From Candidatus Saccharimonadota bacterium (GTDB lineage Bacteria > Patescibacteriota > Saccharimonadia > Saccharimonadales > UBA4665), in the NCBI GenBank assembly GCA_014377525.1, contig JACMPL010000017.1, forward strand, positions 1-64,000: a DNA stretch of 64,000 nt. Reading direction: 5' to 3'. Position 1 is the stretch's first letter. Each line of letters starts with the position of its first letter. Both the position numbers and the translations under genes were made by a program. Below, piece after piece: positions 43,632 to 52,471 of the stretch. A model generated the notes under the pieces. That model ran no database searches. It worked only from the letters and a program-made list of their open reading frames with translations, and was not told the DNA's origin.

Positions 43632-45003
43632 TGAAATAATTCCAATCACTCCCGGAAAACTTGGCGTGTACACCTGCGGTCCGACCGTCTATGACTATGC
43701 CCATATCGGCCATTGGTTCAATTACGTTCGCATGGATACGCTCGTCCGCGCCCTTCGCTACGAAGGTAACGAAGTGACATGGGTCATGAACATCACTGAT
43801 GTTGGCCATCTGGTTAGTGACAGTGACGACGGTGAAGATAAACTCGAAAAGGGCGCCAAGCGTGAGGGCAAAACCGCCTGGCAGGTTGCCGAATTTTATA
43901 CGGCTGATTTTATCGCTTGCATGAAACTCCTGGCAATCACTAAACCAGACCATATCACCAAAGCAACCGATCATATTACCGAACAGATTGCGCTGGTTGA
44001 ATTGCTTGAGGCCAAAGGCTACACCTACGTCATTAGCGACGGCGTCTACTATGACACCAGTAAATTTGAAGGCTACGCTAGTTTTGCCCGGCTTGATCTC
44101 GAAGAGCAACAAGCAGGTGCCCGTGTCAGTTTTAACCCAGAAAAACGTAATGGTAGCGATTTTGCAGTATGGAAGTTTTCTCCGGACGGCGCCACTAGAG
44201 ATATGGAGTGGGACAGCCCCTGGGGCAGGGGATTTCCCGGTTGGCACATTGAATGCTCGGCCATGAGCATGAAGTACCTTGGCGATACTTTGGACATTCA
44301 TACCGGAGGTATCGATCACGTGCCAATCCACCACACCAATGAAATTGCCCAGAGCGAAGCCGCTACCGGAAAAAGATTTGCAAACTACTGGATGCATAGT
44401 AACCACGTTATGGTAGAGGGTGAAAAAATTTCTAAATCGCTCGGTAACGGTGTGCGTCTCCAAGAAATTATTGAGCGGGGAATCACGCCAGCTGCTGTCC
44501 GGTTGCATGTGCTGGAATCTCAATACCATGGCCAGTCAAAGTTTAGCTGGGATGGACTGGTGGCAGCTCAGAACCGGCTGCGTGATTTGCAGGCGATGGC
44601 TGTTCTGCGCTACCAAGCACGGCCGATCACCCACGATACCGCGACGTTTGCCTTGCGCGACGTCCCGATCGAACTGATGCGGGCCGTAGCCGAAGATCTT
44701 AATACCCCAGCAGCTTTGGCGTTTCTCAGTGGTGTTAGTACGCAGTTACAGTCTGTACTAATTGAAGATGACATGGTTGACCATTTTGAGGCCATGCTCG
44801 CTGGTATCGATGCGCTACTTGGACTTGGGCTCGGTGAAACGCCGGACATTACAGCTAGCCAAAAAGAATTACTGATCCAGCGGACAAATGCTCGCAGCGC
44901 AAAAGATTGGGCGGCTTCCGACCATATACGCGACCAGTTGACGGCTCACGATATCGGGGTACGTGACACCAGTGATGGTCCGATTTGGTTCCGGCTCGTT
45001 TAG
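43597..45003 (+). CDS. cysS: cysteinyl-tRNA synthetase
   Basis: 468 residues: VYTCGPTVYDYAHIGHWFNY (HIGH motif and first zinc Cys), FPGWHIECSAMSMKYLGDTL (second Cys), DIHTGGIDHVPIHHTNEIAQ (zinc His/Glu and Cys selectivity) and GEKISKSLGNGVRL (KMSKS variant). The C-terminal helical domain ends RDTSDGPIWFRLV. It charges tRNA-Cys. It overlaps the NrnA-like gene by 35 bases in another frame and ends 23 bases from the convergent AI-2E family gene. Confidence 0.96.
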   Translation: MKLHNTLTRQIDEIIPITPGKLGVYTCGPTVYDYAHIGHWFNYVRMDTLVRALRYEGNEVTWVMNITDVGHLVSDSDDGEDKLEKGAKREGKTAWQVAEFYTADFIACMKLLAITKPDHITKATDHITEQIALVELLEAKGYTYVISDGVYYDTSKFEGYASFARLDLEEQQAGARVSFNPEKRNGSDFAVWKFSPDGATRDMEWDSPWGRGFPGWHIECSAMSMKYLGDTLDIHTGGIDHVPIHHTNEIAQSEAATGKRFANYWMHSNHVMVEGEKISKSLGNGVRLQEIIERGITPAAVRLHVLESQYHGQSKFSWDGLVAAQNRLRDLQAMAVLRYQARPITHDTATFALRDVPIELMRAVAEDLNTPAALAFLSGVSTQLQSVLIEDDMVDHFEAMLAGIDALLGLGLGETPDITASQKELLIQRTNARSAKDWAASDHIRDQLTAHDIGVRDTSDGPIWFRLV

Positions 45004-45025
45004 GAATTGGTACCGCTACTGGTAG

Positions 45026-46174
45026 CTAGGCAGTGGTCGGAGCTACCGGTGTCTGATCGACGATCTCTTGCATATCTTGTTGGCTGATAATTCCATGGCT
45101 CCGCAGATATTCCAGCACGGCAATTCGCAGGCAACCGGCAGCTGGTATCGCTACAAGGCCACCGAGCAACCCGCCGAAATTGACGCCGATAATAACCGAA
45201 GAGAACACTAGCAATGGTGACATATTAGTAGAATTTGCCTGGATCCGTGGTTGTACAAGGTAGTTTTCGACTTGTTGATACAAAATGTAGTAAGCCAGAA
45301 TAATAACGGCCGCCGTGAGCGAATGGAATGATGCCACGATCGTTACAATTACTGCACCAATCGTATGGCCGACCATTGGGATAAGACCGCAGATAAAAAT
45401 TATCACGACTAGCGCAGCTGGGTAGCTGACGCCGAGAATCAGTAAGGCCGGTGCGATCAAGAATGCCGCTAGCGCGGCCAGCGTCACTTGGCCGTTGACA
45501 TAGCCTTTAACAACGACGTACATATCTCTGCCCATGCGCTCCGCCAACTTATGATGCTTATGCGGGGTGAGCTTACGCGCAAATCGAATCCACCGTGGTC
45601 CCTCCACTAACATCATAAATGTGACAACAAGCACTGTCAGCACCGAAAAGACACTATTGCCGATCTGTTGTATCGTCGAAAAAGCACTGCCGCCAATATT
45701 TTTGAGACGTTGTTGTAACTGATTGGAAACCGTTCCGACTTGGTCTTGTAAATTGTATTTCCTTATAAATTGGCCAACACTGCTATCCTGGCTCCTGAAA
45801 TCCCGGACGAGCCCTGGCGCAGCGCTGACGAAGCCCTGCGTCTGTTTGACGAGCGGTGGCACAGTACTAGCAATAAAAGCACCGAACACCAGCACAACCA
45901 GTAGGAATGATAGGCTTGTCGCAACCGATCGGCTACCCCGTGACTTACCTGGCAAGTGTTGGCTAACCCAATTAACCGGCGCGTTTAGTGCTAGTGCCAA
46001 GAAAAAGGCTGCAAAAATTAAAATAAGCGCATGCGAGGCTTTGCGAGCCGCTGCAAAAACAATGACCGTCCCAACAATTAACGCCGCTACTTTAATGTAG
46101 GTTTCGGTTGTTATTGTAATTGATACTTCGGTGGCATCGTTTTCTTTGAGCTTTCTAAAGAGCATGTCAATCAT
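45026..46174 (-). CDS. AI-2E (PerM/UPF0118) family membrane protein
   Basis: 382 residues with seven or eight membrane helices: an N-terminal pair, the long periplasmic region after ASTVPPLVKQTQGFVSAAPG, then VTFMMLVEGPRWIRFARKLT and GQVTLAALAAFLIAPALLIL, and the signature YILYQQVENYLVQPRIQANS. Family members export small molecules or sodium. It is the last gene of a minus-strand operon with two glycosyltransferases and a hydrolase (spacing four bases to the next). The substrate cannot be told. Confidence 0.88.
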   Translation of the reverse strand: MIDMLFRKLKENDATEVSITITTETYIKVAALIVGTVIVFAAARKASHALILIFAAFFLALALNAPVNWVSQHLPGKSRGSRSVATSLSFLLVVLVFGAFIASTVPPLVKQTQGFVSAAPGLVRDFRSQDSSVGQFIRKYNLQDQVGTVSNQLQQRLKNIGGSAFSTIQQIGNSVFSVLTVLVVTFMMLVEGPRWIRFARKLTPHKHHKLAERMGRDMYVVVKGYVNGQVTLAALAAFLIAPALLILGVSYPAALVVIIFICGLIPMVGHTIGAVIVTIVASFHSLTAAVIILAYYILYQQVENYLVQPRIQANSTNMSPLLVFSSVIIGVNFGGLLGGLVAIPAAGCLRIAVLEYLRSHGIISQQDMQEIVDQTPVAPTTA

Positions 46175-46177
46175 TAT

Positions 46178-47323
46178 CTATGATAGACGGCGGCTATGCA
46201 ATGCTTGGTTATATCGGCCGACCAACTGAGCACCAACAATTGCGACGTCATATTGACGAGCCTCACGCTGCGCCCACACTTGCGCGGCCGTTCGAGCCTC
46301 ACTACTAGATAGGTATGTGTAGAGCTTATCGGCTATAGCCTCGGCCGATTTAGTCGCAAATAACAGATCAGGATTAGACTGCATAACGCTATGATACCCA
46401 GGATTGTCGGCGCACAAGACGGCCGATGCGCCGCTAGCCATTGCTTCTATGAGCACAATACCAAAGCTCTCCCCGCCCGTACTTGGGAAAACTGATATAT
46501 CAGCACTGGCATACAGTGCTGGCTTATCAGCTTCGTCGACGAATCCGAGGAAGCTAACTTTGCTAGTTAAGTCGTGGGCAGCTACGTACGACTTGAGCTC
46601 GTCGCTGAGTCCGCCTCTGCCACCAATGACAACTTCGTAGTCAGGTAGCGGGCGGCCCGAAGATTCTAGTATCGTTAACGCCTGGAGTAGATATTGGCAG
46701 CCTTTACGCTCGACCAAACGGCCCAAGAACAATATCCGTAATTTTTTATGAGGAACCTGTCTGGCACCACTAAACCGTCGGTAATCGATCACGTTGGGTA
46801 TAATGTCACTAGAAATTTTGAAAGTTTGGGCGGCGTAAGCCTGCGCAGCACTTGATACGCTTAAAATCGCGTCGAAACGAGCGGTTGTGCGCCGAGCCCA
46901 GACAGCCAGAGCTTTGGTGGCGGCGCTGACAAGGCTAGAGTACGGCGCGATATGAAACGTTCCGACAATTGCCGTACTTTCTGGTGCAGCGCTAATAATT
47001 CTACCGGCCAGCCAAGGGCTATATGGCATTTGGACATGCAGCACATCGAACTTTTTTCGGTCAAGCAAATGTTTGATCGCCGCCGTATCTGCCGGTAGTG
47101 GCACCGACATCCGATTACCGTTAAAAGCTACGCTAACGTTGCGGCTGAGGCTGTGTACATTTGGAATATCAACTCGCGTGGTAGCACCAACTAAGTAGTG
47201 TACCGCGTGACCTTGGGCCTGCAGCCACTTACCAACGGTTAAAATGTACTGCTGTACGCCATCTGGTTTATCAAGCGAATCATCAAATACGTAACCGATT
47301 GTCAGTTTAGTCGCTCGAGGCAT
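46178..47323 (-). CDS. GT4 family glycosyltransferase 2
   Basis: 381 residues of GT-B fold, GT4 type: an N-terminal DKPDGVQQYILTVGKWLQAQ-GH donor/acceptor domain, the linker ILSVSSAAQAYAAQTFKIS, and the C-terminal donor-binding domain with RILFLGRLVERKGCQYLLQA and the E-x7-E motif GGESFGIVLIEAMASG. It probably adds a sugar to a lipid or polysaccharide at the inner membrane face. It overlaps the upstream GT4 gene by 17 bases. Acceptor unknown; PimB-like roles are possible. Confidence 0.88.
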   Translation of the reverse strand: MPRATKLTIGYVFDDSLDKPDGVQQYILTVGKWLQAQGHAVHYLVGATTRVDIPNVHSLSRNVSVAFNGNRMSVPLPADTAAIKHLLDRKKFDVLHVQMPYSPWLAGRIISAAPESTAIVGTFHIAPYSSLVSAATKALAVWARRTTARFDAILSVSSAAQAYAAQTFKISSDIIPNVIDYRRFSGARQVPHKKLRILFLGRLVERKGCQYLLQALTILESSGRPLPDYEVVIGGRGGLSDELKSYVAAHDLTSKVSFLGFVDEADKPALYASADISVFPSTGGESFGIVLIEAMASGASAVLCADNPGYHSVMQSNPDLLFATKSAEAIADKLYTYLSSSEARTAAQVWAQREARQYDVAIVGAQLVGRYNQALHSRRLS

Positions 47324-48434
47324 GCCGCTTCAGAGCCTCCGCATACAACACTTCATACTGGTCGACGATGTTGACGTAACTAAACTGTTTTACATATTTG
47401 GCAGCCCAATCTTGCCAAAGTTTTCGAAGCTCAGGCTCTTCGAGCAGTAATTTGAGACGACGCGCAAACTCGCGGGGATTGTGCGGGTCGACGATAGATA
47501 GTGCACCAACGCCTTGCATAAGATCGGCGTAACCCGAATTATCACCAGCCACCGCGACTAAGCCGGTCGCCATAGCTTCGAGCAACACGATGCCAAAACT
47601 TTCGCCGTAAATTGCGGGCGAACAAAATAGCGTCGCCTCGGCAAGCAGTTTGTGTTTCTCGGCTTCACTGACATATCCCAGGAATTCAACGTTTTTAAGT
47701 TTTAAATCCTCAGCTAGCAGTTCTAACTTTTCACGGTCCGGTCCACTGCCAGCAATACGCAAAACAACATCTGGGCATTGCATCGAAAGCTGCTGGAATG
47801 CTTGCAATAAATATTTAACACCCTTACGACGCTCCAAGCGGCCAACATATAAAATATTCGTTGGCGCTTTAGTTTTTTTCGGTTGAAGTTTGTATTTCTC
47901 AAGATTAATCCCATTTGGAACGAATGTAATATGCGCATCGGTCAGACTACGAGCGTACTCGGCAGCCGATTCGGACACGGCTGTAAGTTCATGCAAGTAT
48001 TTAAGCACCGATTTCATGTACGGCGTTACCACACGCACAACCGTGCGGCTCATCATTGTTTCTGGAACCTTAGCATGGAACGTCGCAATATTAACACTCT
48101 CGGAACGCATCAAAATTTGACGGCTAATTACCGGAACCCACGGCTCATGAAAATGAATGATATCAAATTTCTCTGTGGCGAGAACACTGTCGATTTTCTC
48201 TATATCAACAGTTGCTGATATTTGGACTGAGGTGTGCATCGGTGAGCGGAAGTCAGTCGAAGTGCCAACGAATATCGTATCAGCCAAATTAATTAAATCA
48301 GTGTCGCGGGGCAGGGGCGTTATGACCTTCACGGTGTGTCCGCGTAGTTTTAGTTCGGCTTGCATTTCCCGAACATGTTCTTGGACGCCGCCTCCTTTGA
48401 GGATGTTGTAAGGACACACTATTCCGATCTTCAT
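47307..48434 (-). CDS. GT4 family glycosyltransferase 1 (PimA-like)
   Basis: 375 residues: MKIGIVCPYNILKGGGVQEH at the N-terminal domain, HFHEPWVPVISRQILM, the SESAAEYARSLTDAHITFVP-NG hinge, NILYVGRLERRKGVKYLLQA and the E-x7-E motif YGESFGIVLLEAMATG. The opening and the HEP motif resemble actinobacterial PimA-type mannosyltransferases. Together with its neighbour it probably makes a di-glycosylated lipid or surface glycan. It lies 18 bases downstream of the hydrolase gene. Confidence 0.88.
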   Translation of the reverse strand: MKIGIVCPYNILKGGGVQEHVREMQAELKLRGHTVKVITPLPRDTDLINLADTIFVGTSTDFRSPMHTSVQISATVDIEKIDSVLATEKFDIIHFHEPWVPVISRQILMRSESVNIATFHAKVPETMMSRTVVRVVTPYMKSVLKYLHELTAVSESAAEYARSLTDAHITFVPNGINLEKYKLQPKKTKAPTNILYVGRLERRKGVKYLLQAFQQLSMQCPDVVLRIAGSGPDREKLELLAEDLKLKNVEFLGYVSEAEKHKLLAEATLFCSPAIYGESFGIVLLEAMATGLVAVAGDNSGYADLMQGVGALSIVDPHNPREFARRLKLLLEEPELRKLWQDWAAKYVKQFSYVNIVDQYEVLYAEALKRHASSD

Positions 48435-48452
48435 ATTCGCCTAGTATACCAT

Positions 48453-49394
48453 CTATATCTTTTGAGCCAGTAAGCGACGTATTTTTGTCGGTATGAACGG
48501 AGCAACTTGTTTCGAGGTTGCAATAATCGTCGGCATATGGGCTCCAATGTCAATGGTAGTAACATTGACTGAGCTGTATATGATTGCAAGATGTTGCTCG
48601 ACAACATGATTATTGAAAAATTGGTCGCCCGTAACCGCCACATGATACATCGGGACGTCAACTTTTTGACTACCTGGCTGATTACAGAGATCGACTGTTA
48701 GAAACGTGTAGCCGGTATAAAAATATGTGCGCAGGTCGTTAACGCGCCACAGAATTTTTTCGAAAGCGATTCGTCTGTCACGCTCGGCTTTGTCGGCACC
48801 GATCATTTTTTGATTGCGATTTGCCAGCAGCGTGTAGGTAGCCTCTACCGACGGCCCGTTAATAAATAGCCTCGCGATTTTGCTGGTAACGCGCCCCCGC
48901 AGCAATAAACCGGTCGCTCGCATTACAAAAAGGGTTGATTTCGACATCCGGAAATCTTCACGGTGGGTAAAGCCAACGATACTAACAGCAAAATCAACTT
49001 TTCGGGCCAGGTCAGGATACTTTTGTAGCATCCGGGTTGCCACCGCTAGGCCGTAGGACATGCCTATAATTGTGAGTCGTTTGCGTTTGTAGCGGAGCTT
49101 AATAAAAGCCGCCAAGTAGTCAGCCATGTTATCGAAAGTCGGCTTCTTGCCAACCTTGAAAAATGGGTCCATGCCGCCAAATCCAGGCCAATCTGGCATC
49201 GTGACTCGGCCGTATATATTAAGCTCTTCGGCCAGCGTAAACATCCGTTCCAAGCTTGAATGACTACCATAGAGTAATAGTATTTCGCGTTTGCGGTTTT
49301 TGGGAGCTGGTAGCAGTAGCATACGCCCCTCCAGCCGGTTTATATTCAGAGGCACCACATGATCTGCCGAATTAATAGATAGTTTTACTGCCAT
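48453..49394 (-). CDS. alpha/beta hydrolase
   Basis: 313 residues with an alpha/beta-hydrolase core: oxyanion strand ILLLYGSHSS, VTMPDWPGFGGMDPFF, nucleophile elbow LTIIGMSYGLAVATR (G-M-S-Y-G), a helical cap, acid VAVTGDQFFNNHV and C-terminal His in IDIGAHMPTII. It is cytoplasmic, with no signal peptide. It is first of the envelope operon, so it may process a lipid or glycolipid intermediate. Substrate unknown. Confidence 0.85.
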   Translation of the reverse strand: MAVKLSINSADHVVPLNINRLEGRMLLLPAPKNRKREILLLYGSHSSLERMFTLAEELNIYGRVTMPDWPGFGGMDPFFKVGKKPTFDNMADYLAAFIKLRYKRKRLTIIGMSYGLAVATRMLQKYPDLARKVDFAVSIVGFTHREDFRMSKSTLFVMRATGLLLRGRVTSKIARLFINGPSVEATYTLLANRNQKMIGADKAERDRRIAFEKILWRVNDLRTYFYTGYTFLTVDLCNQPGSQKVDVPMYHVAVTGDQFFNNHVVEQHLAIIYSSVNVTTIDIGAHMPTIIATSKQVAPFIPTKIRRLLAQKI

Positions 49395-49488
49395 AGATTA
49401 TCAAACTGTAGCAAATAATCGATAATATTGCGACGAAGTTACATGCTGAAGTTCCATATAGAAGCTAGCAGCGTATACTAAAATGTAG

Positions 49489-50280
49489 ATGAAAAACATT
49501 AAAAACCAATATATCTTTTTTGTACTCGCCGGAGTCATTACGGCTGGAATCATAATAAGCTCGACGATAACCCACAAATCAGCCCCAAAAAATATTGCTA
49601 CGAATCAGAGTACAAGCAACGAATTGAATTCGAAAAGTTCTGCCGCGACTAGCAATACTTTCAATAAAACCACCCATTCATTGAGCGATCCGTCGAGCAT
49701 CTGGCTGGTGGTCAATAAGGCCAGGCAGTTGAATCCAAAAATATACATCCCAAATAATCTTGTCGTGCCAAACATACCCTTGCGGGCGAACATCACTACT
49801 ACCGAAAAAGTCGTTCAGAAAATCATGGCTGGACCACTTGAGACAATGGTTACCGCCGCAAAAAGTCAAGGCATAAATCTCAATCTCCAAAGTGGTTACC
49901 GCTCATATAATTTCCAGCTATCACTATACAATGGCTACGTTGCGCAAGCGGGCCAAGCAGAGTCCGATAAGCAGAGTGCTCGTCCTGGTTACAGCGAACA
50001 TCAAACCGGGCTAGCCGCCGATCTCGGTGGAATATCTATCCCCAGTTGTAATGTTGCGCAGTGTTTTGCTGACACCGTCGAAGGGAAGTGGATAGCAGCA
50101 AACGCCTACAACTACGGATTTATTATTAGATATCCGGCTGATAAAATTGCTGTGACTGGCTACGAATATGAGCCCTGGCACATTCGGTTTATTGGAACCG
50201 ACCTCGCGCAGGAACTGCATGCCAAGAACATAGAAACACTCGAGGAGTTTTTTGGACTCCCCGCTGCACCGAATTATTAA
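49489..50280 (+). CDS. VanY-like D-Ala-D-Ala carboxypeptidase
   Basis: 263 residues. A signal anchor (IFFVLAGVITAGIIISSTIT) and a Ser/Asn-rich linker precede the catalytic domain: LNLQSGYRSYNFQLSLYNGY, then SEHQTGLAADLGG (His171, Asp178) and YEYEPWHIRFIG (Glu228, His231), the full M15 zinc and catalytic set. It acts outside the membrane, trimming peptidoglycan stem peptides of the cell itself or possibly of a host. TATACT ends nine bases before ATG with no Shine-Dalgarno. Confidence 0.92.
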   Translation: MKNIKNQYIFFVLAGVITAGIIISSTITHKSAPKNIATNQSTSNELNSKSSAATSNTFNKTTHSLSDPSSIWLVVNKARQLNPKIYIPNNLVVPNIPLRANITTTEKVVQKIMAGPLETMVTAAKSQGINLNLQSGYRSYNFQLSLYNGYVAQAGQAESDKQSARPGYSEHQTGLAADLGGISIPSCNVAQCFADTVEGKWIAANAYNYGFIIRYPADKIAVTGYEYEPWHIRFIGTDLAQELHAKNIETLEEFFGLPAAPNY

Positions 50281-50358
50281 AGCTAGCTTTCTGAACAACT
50301 GGTTGGAGATCAGGGAGCAACCCTATATAATTAGCATCTGGAAACGTTATTTCCGTAA

Positions 50359-50433
50359 TGGGATGTCGCCAAGTGGTAAGGCACCAGTTTTTGGTACTGG
50401 CATTCGGGGGTTCGAATCCCTCCATCCCAGCCA
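50359..50433 (+). tRNA. tRNA-Gln (TTG anticodon)
   Basis: A 75-base cloverleaf: acceptor TGGGATG/CATCCCA, D-arm TCGCCAAGTGGTAAGGC, anticodon stem CCAGT/ACTGG with loop TTTTGGT (anticodon TTG), T-arm GGGGGTTCGAATCCCTC, and encoded CCA. A terminator follows at once. Its last 21 bases are repeated at 50554-50574. Confidence 0.96.
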
Positions 50434-50440
50434 TACTAAG

Positions 50441-50468
50441 GCCCGCTCCAATGAGCGGGTTTTTGTTT
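50441..50468 (+). terminator. terminator after tRNA-Gln
   Basis: CCCGCTC (50442-50448), loop CAAT, GAGCGGG (50453-50459), then TTTTTGTTT. It begins eight bases after the tRNA. Confidence 0.9.
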
Positions 50469-50520
50469 GGCTTGGGCATAAGGGCTAGCAGAACTCCATT
50501 GCGCAGCAATTGGGATGCAA

Positions 50521-50552
50521 TGGAATGAGGACGCCGTAATAGAGAAGCCGCA
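50521..50552 (+). repeat. GAGGACG...CCGTAATA repeat, copy A
   Basis: TGGAATGAGGACGCCGTAAT and following AGAGAAGCC resemble 54475-54523, where AATGAGGACGCG and CGCGCCGTAATACTGAAGC are separated by an extra 20-base insert. Both copies continue with CGAAT. They may be two members of a structured intergenic repeat family. Confidence 0.4.
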
Positions 50553-50553
50553 A

Positions 50554-50574
50554 GCGAATCCCTCCATCCCAGCC
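50554..50574 (+). repeat. duplicate of the tRNA-Gln 3' end (att-like)
   Basis: CGAATCCCTCCATCCCAGCC followed by A is identical to 50413-50433, the 3' part of tRNA-Gln with CCA, in the same orientation and 120 bases downstream. This is the arrangement left by tRNA-targeting integrative elements (attL in the tRNA, attR downstream). Almost all of any element is gone, or the segment is a partial tRNA duplication. Confidence 0.7.
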
Positions 50575-50662
50575 AGTAGATAGTTAGTAAAAATAAACTG
50601 TAGTACTATGCAACAGTCTATCTTTTTGTAAACATTACCAATTAGAAGCTAATATTCGGTGA

Positions 50663-50803
50663 TTAACGATATTTGGTCAAAATAGACCTGACCCCATATT
50701 CCAATTTAGCATGCAGAATTCTCTCAAACTTTTCTTTAGATTTGATTAGTTCGACCGCGACATCTTACTCAGTCTTTCCCAATCATCAAACGTAATATAA
50801 ATA
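50663..50803 (-). pseudogene. short frameshifted remnant
   Basis: On the minus strand NAIYITFDDWERLSK runs into TAA after a shift, while the next frame continues VELIKSKEKFERILHAKLEY and GVRSILTKYR to TAA at 50663-50665. Joined, this is a coherent helical protein of about 48 residues. No start codon remains in frame and no family is recognised. Confidence 0.45.
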
Positions 50804-50980
50804 GCATTCTATACCCAACATTACCAAAAACAACCAACCACTGGTTGTACAGTGCGCACACCTAGCGCGCAAAACCACTTGTGCCCGTAATCCAGTTAGT
50901 TAGGTTTAAAGACAGCAGTAGACCTGTTCGATTATCGATGATAGTCGCTCTTTTTGAAGTAGGACTTAGTGATCAACTAG

Positions 50981-52177
50981 CTACTGTGAAAAAGTTGAAG
51001 CTGTAGGTGTAATAATTTTGAAAGTGGATCCAGCCCGTAGACCAGATGTAACCTGTATGCTCCCCTCATGAAGGTCAAGCACTTTTTTAGCCCAATATAA
51101 TCCTAGGCCTGTTCCTTTCACTGACACCGACAAGGGGTTATCGATTCTTGAGAACTTTTTAAACAGTTTTTTTTGATCACTTTCACGTATACCAACTCCA
51201 TTATCTATAAAACTAATCATGGTGTCTGTTTCATTTTGGTCAACAGTTATCGTAATAGATGTATCATTATCAGAATATTTACCAGCATTGTCTAAAATAT
51301 TCTCCAACACCATTAGCATCAGCTTCGGATCAATCATAGCTATCATCTTAGTGGCAGGTTTGTTGAATATAACAACTTGCCCACGATTCTGGAATAAAAT
51401 TGATTGTCCGTCAACAGCTGTCTCAATCATCGCAACAACATCAAAAGGCACTTTATCTAAATAAACTTTTCCTGCATCGACTTTTGCTACTCGTAGTAAA
51501 TCCTCTATGATTTCTAACTGTCGTTCATTGTTCCTGTAGGCGACTCCTAGCATGTCCAGTTGTTCTTTGGTGAGCGCCCCAGCAAAACCATGGCTCAACA
51601 TACCAACATATTGCTTAACGACAGTGGCTGGTGTACGGAGTTGGTGAGACGCCAGTGATATAAACTCATCTTTTGCATCATTAAGACCTTGAAGCTGATC
51701 ACGTTGTTTAGTTAAGTTTTCAGTCAGCTTAGCCGAGTCAATTTTCAGTTTCCATTGCGCGGTAACATCTTCCATCGCTAGCAGGATGAGCTGCTTGCTA
51801 TCTACTTGCCTAGCATTAAGTAGGATGGTCTTTGTTCCAAGTAGCGGAAAGTTATGCGTGACAGCATAGTTATTTAAAATCCTGTGGTCTGGGAGTATGT
51901 TCTCAAGTAGTTCCTTAAGCTCGGGTGCATCCCATTGGTTATCTCCCAGATCGTAAATTTGTTTACCCTCTGTATCTCTTTTTTTAACTTTAAATTTTTG
52001 ATAAAAAGCTAAATTAGCCGTCACAACCGTCAAGTCTTTTCTCAAAATAATGAAAGGTTCACGAATAGTCTCGGTTATTTCTTTATAATATGACATCTGC
52101 TTCTTAAGCGCTGAAATACGATGATCCTGATTGATAAGTTTTTTTTGATTATTCTGTTCGTGATTAGCACTACTCAT
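50981..52177 (-). CDS. soluble PAS histidine kinase
   Basis: 398 residues with no membrane helix. A short coiled coil (15-40) leads to a PAS domain (about 38-140, ending LAMEDVTAQWKLK), HisKA with His178 in ISLASHQLRTPATVVKQYVG, and HATPase_c with NILDNAGKYSDND (N box), FIDNGVGIRESD (G1) and GTGLGLYWAKKV (G2). It senses a cytoplasmic signal. There is no response regulator nearby. It differs from the membrane kinase at 24629 in architecture, so it is not a recent copy. Confidence 0.9.
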   Translation of the reverse strand: MSSANHEQNNQKKLINQDHRISALKKQMSYYKEITETIREPFIILRKDLTVVTANLAFYQKFKVKKRDTEGKQIYDLGDNQWDAPELKELLENILPDHRILNNYAVTHNFPLLGTKTILLNARQVDSKQLILLAMEDVTAQWKLKIDSAKLTENLTKQRDQLQGLNDAKDEFISLASHQLRTPATVVKQYVGMLSHGFAGALTKEQLDMLGVAYRNNERQLEIIEDLLRVAKVDAGKVYLDKVPFDVVAMIETAVDGQSILFQNRGQVVIFNKPATKMIAMIDPKLMLMVLENILDNAGKYSDNDTSITITVDQNETDTMISFIDNGVGIRESDQKKLFKKFSRIDNPLSVSVKGTGLGLYWAKKVLDLHEGSIQVTSGLRAGSTFKIITPTASTFSQ

Positions 52178-52330
52178 CGTATGCGACCTTATCCAGCTTG
52201 GATTTATTATTAGTTCAGGTTAAGCTGTTAACTTTTAAGCGCAAATATTTACGTTCACATTATTATATTGTTCTTTACTAGATGGTAGAGATGTAAGATT
52301 TTCGTTTAAGCTACGCAAGAAGTTCATTAC

Positions 52331-52471
52331 ATGAGTGAACGTAATGCAAAACCTTTTCAAACCGGCGGGCTCAGCCAAGAGACATATAGTTATCATAACC
52401 GCAGCGCTACGCTACGGTCTATGACATTACAACAACTAGTAATTGGTTTAATTCAGCAATATAACGATTAG
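52331..52471 (+). CDS. possible 46-aa protein
   Basis: ATG 52331 to TAG 52469-52471: 46 residues (MSERNAKPFQTGGLSQETYS and 26 more), polar with a helical end MTLQQLVIGLIQQYND. It overlaps the stop of the convergent permease gene by four bases. There is no clear Shine-Dalgarno. The composition is protein-like but the length is short. The surrounding gap (52178-52467) shows nothing else. Confidence 0.4.
   Translation: MSERNAKPFQTGGLSQETYSYHNRSATLRSMTLQQLVIGLIQQYND

Larger units (their letters stand above)
50434..50980. other. 547-base stretch after tRNA-Gln
   Basis: It contains the tRNA terminator, an 8-bp hairpin (TCCATTGC 50495-50502 with GCAATGGA 50516-50523), one copy of the GAGGACG repeat, the duplicated tRNA-Gln 3' end and a broken minus-strand frame, all listed separately. 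The remainder (50800-50980) shows no gene. It looks like the scar of mobile DNA. Confidence 0.45.

Noticed and set aside
50673-50695. Sequence resembling the TGAGACCTGACCCC end of REP/IS200-type elements
   Set aside because: It is part of a coherent minus-strand coding remnant (EYGVRSILT), and no partner end or transposase is nearby.
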